In this document: one piece after another, positions 1-4,538 of the stretch
Layout: each line of letters starts with the position of its first letter
How positions within the stretch are numbered: the stretch's first letter is position 1
NCBI GenBank assembly: GCA_964577195.1
Contig: CAZNYF010000100.1
Coordinates: forward strand, 1 to 10,584
Origin: HyVt-560 sp964577195
GTDB taxonomy: Bacteria; Pseudomonadota; Gammaproteobacteria; UWMA-0217
Length of the DNA stretch: 10,584 bases
Reading direction: 5' to 3'
The notes under the pieces: model-generated
Told to the model about the DNA's origin: nothing
Database searches by the model: none
The model's input: the letters and a program-made list of their open reading frames with translations, nothing else
Position numbers and translations under genes: made by a program

Positions 1-145
1 CGCATTGAAATACAACATGAGTAAAAACTCGTCGCATTTGTCTTTCCATTTTCAGAACACATAGGCTAAATGAGTCAACTCCTCTTGTCTCAAAATCTGA
101 CGCGAGGATTAGGTCAATAACTTCAAATTCAGTTTTGTAATCCAT
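1..145 (-). CDS. Partial unrecognised protein, N-terminal 48 residues, runs off left edge
   Basis: Reading leftward from the ATG at 145-143, the frame stays open for all 48 codons to the window edge. It begins MDYKTEFEVIDLILASDF and has a later stretch MERQMRRVFTHVVFQ. The composition is protein-like: alternating hydrophobic and charged residues, probably helical, with no low-complexity stretch. I do not recognise the family. No strong Shine-Dalgarno site precedes the ATG; the upstream sequence is AAAAGACC. The gene is transcribed away from the toxin-antitoxin block, and its body lies outside the window. The open frame could be chance, but an uninterrupted frame in AT-rich sequence with this composition favours a real gene. 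Confidence 0.45.
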   Translation of the reverse strand, partial: MDYKTEFEVIDLILASDFETRGVDSFSLCVLKMERQMRRVFTHVVFQC

Positions 146-428
146 GGTCTTTTACGTTACTAAAAAAAATCAATGTCGGAATTGCTGAAACCAACGGGAT
201 CACAAACCTATTGATGACAGAAAAAAATCGATGGGGCCTTTCAGTAGCGTAGTCATCAATTCGATCTTCATAGATCACACTAGTTTGTAACTCTGGCTCA
301 TTTCTTCTGTCTCTTTCCAAATTTTGTCAGGTGCTGGAAGAAAGAACAAGACCCCCAAAATTTAACAACACAAGGTATATTCTACCGACTCAAATTACAA
401 AGGCGTGTGATGGAATACTCATCACTAT
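146..428. other. Intergenic stretch with no supported gene
   Basis: This AT-rich sequence holds only short frames. One leftward frame (320-129, TTG start, 63 codons) has a hydrophobic patch but no Shine-Dalgarno site or recognisable domain, and it overlaps the start of the leftward gene at the left edge. I see no tRNA, repeat or clear promoter here. Confidence 0.4.
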
Positions 429-668
429 CTAAATATCAGTCATGGACAGCCGAACTTCCATCGCACTTTCAAAATCTGCATAACTTTTAAACTCGTGCTA
501 AAAGGCTTCATTACCAAACCCGCTGAACTGCGCGAAGAGCACGGGGTCGGGTCTTGCAATGATGTAGTCCTCTAAATAATAAGACCAATACCAGACGTTC
601 ATCTTCAGACCAAATCTTATCTGCCAGTTTCTCAAAGGTTTAAGTTTCTCTGAGTATGAATACGCAAC
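429..668 (-). pseudogene. Small Trp/Tyr-rich protein gene, 5'-truncated and interrupted by an amber codon
   Basis: On the minus strand one frame runs from just after a TGA (671-669) to a TAG (431-429), broken only by a TAG at 500-498. The part before the amber reads EKLKPLRNWQIRFGLK, then from an ATG at 602 MNVWYWSYYLEDYIIARPDP, and ends QFSGFGNEAF. The part after the amber continues in the same frame as HEFKSYADFESAMEVRLSMT, then DI and the stop. Both sides look like one natural, aromatic-rich polypeptide. Coding character also extends about 20 codons upstream of the first ATG, to a stop next to the promoter of the adjacent toxin-antitoxin operon, so the 5' end may have been lost when that operon arrived. 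I do not recognise the family. A sequencing error at 498-500 or amber readthrough are alternatives to decay. Confidence 0.45.
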
Positions 669-677
669 TCATCCTGC

Positions 678-700
678 TATGATGTGTATAGATATACACA
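678..700 (+). promoter_or_regulatory. vapBC1 promoter with palindromic operator
   Basis: TATGAT at 678-683 is a good -10 hexamer with an upstream TGC (675-677), giving an extended -10. A -35 would fall near 655-660 (TATGAA) and is weak. The T of the -10 starts a perfect palindrome at 683-700, TGTGTATA-GA-TATACACA, with 8-bp arms and a 2-bp spacer that covers the expected start of transcription. GAGG at 702-705 precedes the vapB ATG by six bases. VapB-type antitoxins normally repress their own operons through such palindromes, so this is inferred to be the operator. Confidence 0.7.
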
Positions 701-711
701 CGAGGTAACCC

Positions 712-936
712 ATGCGAACCAATATCGTTCTAGATGACCAATTGGTTAGTGAGGCGCTCAGGTTGTCAGGCAAGCAGAGTAAGAAAGAGGTTGTGAACTA
801 CGCTTTACTGAAACTTGTGCAATCACTGAAAAGCAACTCTTTGAAACAGCAAGTATTTTTTTCCACGTACATTGATCAGCCTATTCAGCAGGACAGCTTT
901 AACCCCATGAGCCGGGATGATTTGCATGAGCGATAA
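712..936 (+). CDS. vapB: VapB-type antitoxin (ribbon-helix-helix-like)
   Basis: This 74-residue protein begins MRTNIVLDDQLVSEALRLSG, the typical N-terminus of the VapB antitoxin family: a short DNA-binding beta strand followed by helices that dimerise as a ribbon-helix-helix. The C-terminal half, including a stretch FNPMSRDDLHER, should be the flexible part that binds and neutralises the toxin. GAGG sits six bases before the ATG. The gene overlaps the PIN toxin gene by 11 bases, the usual coupled arrangement for these pairs. The palindrome just upstream supports autoregulation by the antitoxin or the toxin-antitoxin complex. Confidence 0.88.
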   Translation: MRTNIVLDDQLVSEALRLSGKQSKKEVVNYALLKLVQSLKSNSLKQQVFFSTYIDQPIQQDSFNPMSRDDLHER

Positions 937-1348
937 AGTTTTTATCGACAGCAATGTATGGCTGTATTCTCTAATCGAGACCCAGCAAGAGAACGATCAA
1001 TTCAAACACAGGCTGGCTAAAAAGCTCATTTATGCGCAAACGAACATTCAAATAAGTACCCAGGTGGTCAATGAGGTTTGTGTTAATTTAATGCGCAAAG
1101 CGAATCAAGACAACGATTACCTATTCCAGTTTTTACGCACATTTATCGCGGCTTATCATGTACATGAGCAAACCCCGGATGATCTACTCACTGCGGCCGG
1201 ATTAAGGCTGGAATTTAAGCTGTCTTTCTGGGATAGCTTGATTGTTGCCAGCGCTATCAATAGTCAGTGTACAAGTTTGTATTCTGAGGATATGCAAGAT
1301 GGGCTGGTGATTTATGACGATCTACAGATAATAAACCCATTCATCTAA
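926..1348 (+). CDS. vapC: VapC-type PIN-domain toxin ribonuclease
   Basis: The 140-residue PIN domain has a complete acidic set: D8 in VFIDSNVW, E50 in QVVNEV, D103 in FWDSLIVASA and D122 in YSEDMQ. VapC toxins are Mg-dependent ribonucleases that cut RNAs central to translation, such as initiator tRNA or the 23S sarcin-ricin loop; the target here cannot be read from sequence. I chose the ATG at 926 over one at 917 because it places the first strand and catalytic Asp at the normal distance from the N-terminus, with GGGA at 914-917 as a weak ribosome site. It overlaps the end of the antitoxin gene by 11 bases. The intact motifs suggest an active toxin. Confidence 0.9.
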   Translation: MSDKVFIDSNVWLYSLIETQQENDQFKHRLAKKLIYAQTNIQISTQVVNEVCVNLMRKANQDNDYLFQFLRTFIAAYHVHEQTPDDLLTAAGLRLEFKLSFWDSLIVASAINSQCTSLYSEDMQDGLVIYDDLQIINPFI

Positions 1349-1356
1349 CGTGGAGA

Positions 1357-1453
1357 AATTGTTTAAATCGTAGGGTTTGAATTCGCCCGCTTTCTTTCTA
1401 AAAAGACGAGGGGTCAAGTTGCTTGCTTCACGATATATAGTGTTTAAACAATT
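1357..1453. repeat. 11-bp perfect inverted repeat between toxin modules
   Basis: AATTGTTTAAA (1357-1367) and TTTAAACAATT (1443-1453) are perfect inverted copies about 75 bp apart, lying between the convergent ends of the first and second toxin genes. The right copy lies within TGTTTAAACA (1441-1450), itself a palindrome, and touches the stop codon of the second toxin gene. No T-run follows in a way that suggests a simple terminator. The arms could be recombination ends of a cassette or a long-range terminator stem. Confidence 0.5.
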
Positions 1454-1856
1454 ATGGAGCGAGTAAACGAACCCCGGGGATTTTGTGAAAATCTTCGGTA
1501 TTGGATGTGAGTACAGGATATCCATAGCAGATCGCTGTAGCAGCAATCTGGAGGTCATGAACATTGAGGTTTTTCCGGTTCTGATTTTTCAATGTCTGTG
1601 CGTACAGTTCCGAATAAACACGTGCCACTTCGGCATCGAACTCCAGTAAAGGTACGTGATCAATAATGTTTTCTACGAATGATAGGCGACGAACGCGTAT
1701 ATCTGCGTTTTTTGCCATGTGCACGCCAGTGAGTAACTCAGCCATCGTCACTGCGGCTAAAAAAACAGGTTCTTTTTGAAATGCTTTTAATTGCGTTAGT
1801 TGTAACCGGTCATTCTCTGCATCAATAAAAACGTTGGTATCTACAACTACTCCCAT
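1452..1856 (-). CDS. vapC: VapC-type PIN-domain toxin, second module
   Basis: Starting at the ATG (1856-1854), the 134-residue protein begins MGVVVDTNVFIDAEN and carries all four PIN acidic residues: D6, E40 in VTMAELLTG, D101 in NVHDLQIAATA and D122 in SNTEDFHKIPG. The C-terminus IPGVRLLAP is typical of the FitB/VapC-like subgroup. The frame also runs upstream into the N gap, but the DTN motif must lie within the first few residues, so this ATG is the natural start. There is no Shine-Dalgarno site before it, which fits coupling to an upstream antitoxin gene on the same strand. That antitoxin would lie mostly within the 100-N gap. The protein is only distantly like the other two PIN proteins here, so this is not a recent duplication. 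Confidence 0.88.
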   Translation of the reverse strand: MGVVVDTNVFIDAENDRLQLTQLKAFQKEPVFLAAVTMAELLTGVHMAKNADIRVRRLSFVENIIDHVPLLEFDAEVARVYSELYAQTLKNQNRKNLNVHDLQIAATAICYGYPVLTSNTEDFHKIPGVRLLAP

Positions 1857-1879
1857 GATGACGGAGGAACAGCTGCCGA
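1847..1879 (-). CDS. Probable C-terminal tail of the missing second antitoxin
   Basis: Reading leftward from the gap edge, one frame gives SAAVPPSSWE and stops with TAG at 1849-1847, overlapping the second toxin start by 10 bases. That overlap matches the 11- and 14-base overlaps of the other two modules. Only ten residues are visible, so the family cannot be named. The other two frames read on further into the toxin gene and fit less well. Confidence 0.3.
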   Translation of the reverse strand, partial: SAAVPPSSWE

Positions 1880-1979
1880 NNNNNNNNNNNNNNNNNNNNN
1901 NNNNNNNNNNNNNNNNNNNNNNNNNNNNNNNNNNNNNNNNNNNNNNNNNNNNNNNNNNNNNNNNNNNNNNNNNNNNNNN
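1880..1979. other. Assembly gap, exactly 100 N
   Basis: A run of exactly 100 N is the conventional placeholder for a scaffold gap of unknown length. It falls where the antitoxin and promoter of the second toxin module should be. Sequences on either side may not be as close as the coordinates suggest. Confidence 0.95.
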
Positions 1980-2001
1980 CCAGTAAGTTCGGCGAGACGA
2001 C

Positions 2002-2031
2002 ATAGCCTGGTTGCACTCCCAACCGGGCTAT
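2002..2031 (+). terminator. Strong hairpin, possible terminator
   Basis: ATAGCCTGGTTG (2002-2013) pairs with CAACCGGGCTAT (2020-2031) over 12 positions, with one G-U wobble, around a 6-base loop. The sequence after the right arm on the plus strand is only modestly T-rich (TTTATCTG), so it is a weak fit to an intrinsic terminator. It separates the gap from the promoter of the third module and may end a rightward transcript from inside the gap. Confidence 0.4.
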
Positions 2032-2045
2032 TTATCTGCACCTAC

Positions 2046-2075
2046 TTGACTACTCGGAATTCCCACGGGTATAGT
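2046..2075 (+). promoter_or_regulatory. Sigma-70-type promoter of the third toxin-antitoxin module
   Basis: TTGACT (2046-2051) and TATAGT (2070-2075) are separated by 18 bases, a good sigma-70 promoter about 30 bases before the antitoxin ATG. The palindrome GGAATTCC (2056-2063) lies in the spacer and is a candidate site for the AbrB-like antitoxin. Confidence 0.65.
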
Positions 2076-2104
2076 CTTACTTATTTCTTACCAAAGAAAA
2101 GGCT

Positions 2105-2368
2105 ATGGAAACCACACGGCTATCAAGCAAAGGACAGTTAATCATCCCCAAGCCCATTCGCGCATCTCATCATTGGGAAACCGGGCAAGTATTGGAGGTT
2201 CTCACACTTGAGGAAGGTGTATTGCTACGCCCTCACAATCCATTCAAAGAAACAAAAATGGAAGATGTTGAAGGTTGTCTCCCCTATTCCGATAGCCCCA
2301 AATCTCTGGAGGATATGGAAGATGCGATTAGAAAAGGCGTAACGGAGCGAATGAGTGATATCGATTGA
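2105..2368 (+). CDS. AbrB/SpoVT (MazE-like) family antitoxin
   Basis: The 87-residue protein opens METTRLSSKGQLIIPKPIRA, the swapped-hairpin AbrB/SpoVT DNA-binding fold (SSKGQ and IP-x-x-IR signature). It continues through GQVLEVLTLEEGVLLRP, which completes the fold at about residue 47. The acidic tail, roughly residues 48-87 and ending ERMSDID, should wrap the toxin. AAGG sits close before the ATG, so the ribosome site is mediocre. The 3' end overlaps the PIN toxin gene by 14 bases. Likely autoregulated at the promoter just upstream. This antitoxin fold differs from the VapB of the first module. Confidence 0.88.
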   Translation: METTRLSSKGQLIIPKPIRASHHWETGQVLEVLTLEEGVLLRPHNPFKETKMEDVEGCLPYSDSPKSLEDMEDAIRKGVTERMSDID

Positions 2369-2744
2369 TACAAACATTATCGTTCGCTTCCTGACGAAAG
2401 ATGACAAAGAGCAATTCAAAAAAGTACAAAATTTACTCACTCAAAATTCTGTTTTTATACCTGAAACTGTCATATTAGAAACAGAATGGGTGCTGAGATA
2501 TGCCTACGCATTTTCATCACCTGAAATTGCAAACGCATTCGAAAAACTATTCGGCCTGCCAAACATTAAACTGGATAACCCCGTAAAAATATTTCAGACA
2601 ATAGGCTGGCATCGACAGGGTCTGGATTTTGCTGATGCGCTTCATCTGGCTAACAGCCAGCAGCATGAGAAGTTTGTAACCTTTGACAGTAAGCTTGTGA
2701 AAAAAGCTGAAGGCTTTACGGGTTGCCCGGTAGAGCTTGCGTAA
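2355..2744 (+). CDS. vapC: VapC-type PIN-domain toxin, third module (GTG start)
   Basis: The 129-residue PIN protein starts at GTG 2355. GGAG at 2344-2347 is seven bases upstream, and the catalytic D5 in MISIDTNIIVRFLT must be near the N-terminus, so no ATG start is plausible. Acidic residues are all present: D5, E42 in VILETEWVLRYAY, D94 in FADALHLA and D111 in FVTFDSKLVKKA. The LETEWVLR and DFADALH motifs are those of PIN toxins partnered with AbrB-type antitoxins, as found here. The start lies inside the antitoxin's last codons, so translation is coupled and the GTG may hold toxin yield below antitoxin yield. The intact motifs suggest function. Confidence 0.9.
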   Translation: MISIDTNIIVRFLTKDDKEQFKKVQNLLTQNSVFIPETVILETEWVLRYAYAFSSPEIANAFEKLFGLPNIKLDNPVKIFQTIGWHRQGLDFADALHLANSQQHEKFVTFDSKLVKKAEGFTGCPVELA

Positions 2745-2799
2745 CTACTCATCAATTAGCACCGAGATTTGGGATTGAAAATAAGCTTTTGCGTAGGGG

Positions 2800-2874
2800 G
2801 ATAAAGCGCCGCCACGATTTTTTTTATCGCCGCGATGCTTACCGGCGTGAATCCATCGCGGTGGTGGCGTTATC
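2800..2874. repeat. Large branched inverted repeat between convergent genes
   Basis: GATAA (2800-2804) with TTATC (2870-2874), CGCCGCCAC (2807-2815) with GTGGTGGCG (2861-2869, one G-U) and CGCGATG (2831-2837) with CATCGCG (2854-2860) nest into one structure of about 21 base pairs. A T-rich side branch (2816-2829) can close its own CGAT/ATCG mini-stem. The structure sits between two convergent genes and may act as a bidirectional terminator or a REP-like element. Confidence 0.6.
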
Positions 2875-2881
2875 TCACAAT

Positions 2882-2948
2882 GTCGGGTTACGTCGCGCTT
2901 GGAGAACAGAGATAACCTCTTGCTTTGACTCGGCGCGACTAACCCGAC
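2882..2948. repeat. REP-like inverted repeat (GTCGGGTTA / TAACCCGAC)
   Basis: GTCGGGTTA (2882-2890) pairs perfectly with TAACCCGAC (2940-2948). After one bulged C (2891), GTCGCGC (2892-2898) pairs with GCGCGAC (2933-2939). The result is a 16-bp stem around a 34-base loop that has a small AGAG/CTCT hairpin of its own. GTCGGGTTA-type inverted repeats are, as I recall, common between genes in gammaproteobacteria. It lies just past the end of gcvR, so it probably protects or ends that transcript. Confidence 0.6.
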
Positions 2949-2981
2949 CTACCGGGTGTTCAGTTGGATATTCGGGTATAG

Positions 2982-3506
2982 CTAAATCGCATCTAGCGAC
3001 GCATCGATCCCCATATCATCGCAGAATTCCAGAAATGCCAAACGTAGCTCCGAAATACGGTTTTCGGTTGCTATCTCAACCACCATCTCCAGTCCGAACA
3101 TCGGTGTGCCGGTATGGGCTGCGGCATAGGTTTCGGTTGAAAGCGTTTCGATATTAATATTTTTATTGGAGAAAAATTCGGTGATTGAATGGACGATGCC
3201 CGGTTGATCCATTGATAGTGCTTCAACATGATAGAGCAACACATCATCACTCGGCGCTTTGCGCTCGGTGCGGCGCAGTTGGATACCCAGGCCGGTTTTT
3301 TCACCGATAGCTGCACCGCTGCCTTCCAGTCCAGATAGTACACTTTCATCACCGGCTACAAGCACGATGATTGCAAACTCACCACCAAGAACCGCCATGC
3401 GGCTTTCTTCAATACTACCGCCGACTCCAACAATTGCTTCGGACAACGCATTGACGATTCCGGGATGATCCTGACCTGTCCCTGTCAGTAGTAACCGATC
3501 CGCCAT
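2982..3506 (-). CDS. gcvR: GcvR-like tandem ACT-domain regulator
   Basis: The 174-residue protein has two ACT domains, about residues 5-76 and 92-172, each with the family signature: GQDHPGIVNALS near the start and SMDQPGIVHSITEFF at about 98-112. This architecture matches GcvR, which in E. coli represses the glycine cleavage operon by binding the activator GcvA when glycine is low. No gcv genes are next to it here, so the target is inferred from the family. The ATG at 3506-3504 overlaps the stop of the upstream DUF533 gene by one base (TAATG), so the two are coupled in one operon. Length is slightly below that of E. coli GcvR. A more general ACT-domain role remains possible. Confidence 0.8.
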   Translation of the reverse strand: MADRLLLTGTGQDHPGIVNALSEAIVGVGGSIEESRMAVLGGEFAIIVLVAGDESVLSGLEGSGAAIGEKTGLGIQLRRTERKAPSDDVLLYHVEALSMDQPGIVHSITEFFSNKNINIETLSTETYAAAHTGTPMFGLEMVVEIATENRISELRLAFLEFCDDMGIDASLDAI

Positions 3507-4186
3507 TACGCCACCGCTCGATCAAGTTCTGCAACCAAACTGTCATCAAGGCCAAGCGCCGCTACTAATTGATCCAGATAGTCTTTTTCATCTGCATTGT
3601 CGAGATTGAGTAGCAGCTTTGACGCCAGATAAACCTCTGCGGCAGTTTCCGCATCGCTCACGTCAGCAACCACATCTTTCACATTGAGGGGTTTACCTGC
3701 CTCATCACGAAAGAAATCAGCCGCCGATTTACCCAAACCAAGTTTGACCATTTCATCTTTTATAGTCACCAACTCTTGTTCGTCGATATGACCGTCTGCT
3801 TTGGCAGCCGCAATCATTGCTTTGAGCAAAATCAAACTACGTAGATCAGCTTGCTCACCCGTGAGTTCATTGATCGGAATCAACTTAACAGCAGCATTAC
3901 CCTGCTCTTTTTGCCAGTTTTGATAGGCGGTATAAGCCACCCCGCCAATCGCTGCGACACTGCCTAATTTCAGCGCCGTACCGCCGAGCTTGCGGCCGCC
4001 TTTGGTTCCCAACAGCAAAGCCAGCGCACCCGCCGCCAATGCGCCTTTACCCATACCGGATAACATCGCATCGCGTTGCTCACCCGCCGCTGGCATCCCC
4101 AATTTTTCTTCGGCGATATCTTGACCCTGCGCCGCAAGCTTTCTACCTGACTGCAATAAATTATCTAACAATGCTTGTGCATCCAT
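3506..4186 (-). CDS. DUF533 family protein with TerB-like domain
   Basis: The 226-residue protein begins MDAQALLDNLLQSGRKLA. It has a Gly/Ala-rich segment (about residues 43-90, including ALAAGALALLLGTKGGRKLG) that may associate with the membrane. A TerB-like helical domain follows (about 112-222), with LILLKAMIAAAKADGHIDEQ and a second helical repeat ending AALGLDDSLVAELDRAVA. This matches the DUF533 (YebE-type) family, whose function is not established. AGGAG at 4198-4194 is seven bases before the second of two tandem ATGs, so I start at 4186. A longer frame from an ATG at 4231 begins inside the fold-back repeat and is unlikely to be used. It is the first gene of a two-gene operon with gcvR. 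Confidence 0.82.
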   Translation of the reverse strand: MDAQALLDNLLQSGRKLAAQGQDIAEEKLGMPAAGEQRDAMLSGMGKGALAAGALALLLGTKGGRKLGGTALKLGSVAAIGGVAYTAYQNWQKEQGNAAVKLIPINELTGEQADLRSLILLKAMIAAAKADGHIDEQELVTIKDEMVKLGLGKSAADFFRDEAGKPLNVKDVVADVSDAETAAEVYLASKLLLNLDNADEKDYLDQLVAALGLDDSLVAELDRAVA

Positions 4187-4225
4187 CATCGTACTCCTGA
4201 CTGTCGTTTGTTTTGATTGTCTTAA

Positions 4226-4435
4226 GGGCATCTCTAAAAATAGAAGTGCTGCTGAGGGAAATCAGGAATAGTGCATTATTTATGCGATCGCACCGCCATC
4301 CTGGCTCCTTGCGAAATACCGTCCGTCCATGGAACATAAAATGAGGCGAATACCGAGTGTATTTAACGAGTTTTCGCATAAATAAGGTGCTGGTCATGGT
4401 TTTTCTCAGTGGTGCTTGTATTTTTAGAGCTGCCC
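4226..4435. mobile_element. MITE-like fold-back element in a divergent promoter region
   Basis: The 62-base ends 4226-4287 and 4374-4435 are inverted copies matching at 47 of 62 positions. They begin GGGCA-x-CTCTAAAAATA and end TTATTTATGCGA. The centre of 86 bases has no convincing gene. TTAA abuts both ends (4222-4225 and 4436-4439), a candidate target duplication. Size, long terminal inverted repeats, lack of a transposase and position between divergent genes all fit a non-autonomous element. It begins about 40 bases upstream of the DUF533 start codon, so it may supply or displace that gene's promoter. I cannot name the parent insertion sequence. Confidence 0.75.
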
Positions 4436-4461
4436 TTAATTGTAGCAGCTGATAAAGCCGT

Positions 4462-4497
4462 CGCATTCACCGCTAATCAATGCGGAATATTTTTTTT
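4462..4497 (+). terminator. Hairpin plus T8 tract in the leader of the SNF2 gene
   Basis: CGCATT (4462-4467) pairs with AATGCG (4479-4484), followed after GAATA by eight T (4490-4497). An overlapping alternative stem is CCGC (4470-4473) with GCGG (4482-4485). The stem is short for a terminator, but the T-run is good. Because it lies 40 bases before the SNF2 start codon, it could attenuate transcripts that start inside the fold-back element. Confidence 0.35.
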
Positions 4498-4538
4498 ATT
4501 TGTTTTATCATTGATCGGTTTCAGACAGCGAAAAAATC

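Noticed and set aside
1322..1564. An 80-codon leftward frame ending FKPYDLNNFSTLDEWVYYL
   Set aside because: It overlaps the ends of both toxin genes. Its final stretch looks somewhat protein-like, but it has no ribosome site and no identifiable family.
700..2750. Integron cassette array
   Set aside because: Toxin-antitoxin modules with small unknown genes suggest cassettes, but I found no regularly placed attC-type sites with paired GTTRRRY/RYYYAAC cores, and no integrase is present.
2723..3157. A 144-codon rightward open frame
   Set aside because: It overlaps the third toxin's end, runs through two large hairpins and lies antisense to gcvR. Its translation is rich in Arg and has no recognisable domain.
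4189..4231. A longer DUF533 start (ATG 4231) adding 15 residues
   Set aside because: The upstream ATG lies in the repeat arm and lacks a Shine-Dalgarno site, whereas AGGAG is ideally spaced before ATG 4186.
4161..4466. A 101-codon leftward frame across the fold-back element
   Set aside because: Most of it is terminal inverted repeat sequence and it overlaps the DUF533 start on the same strand. It is likely a by-product of the element, though similar frames may be annotated as hypothetical proteins.
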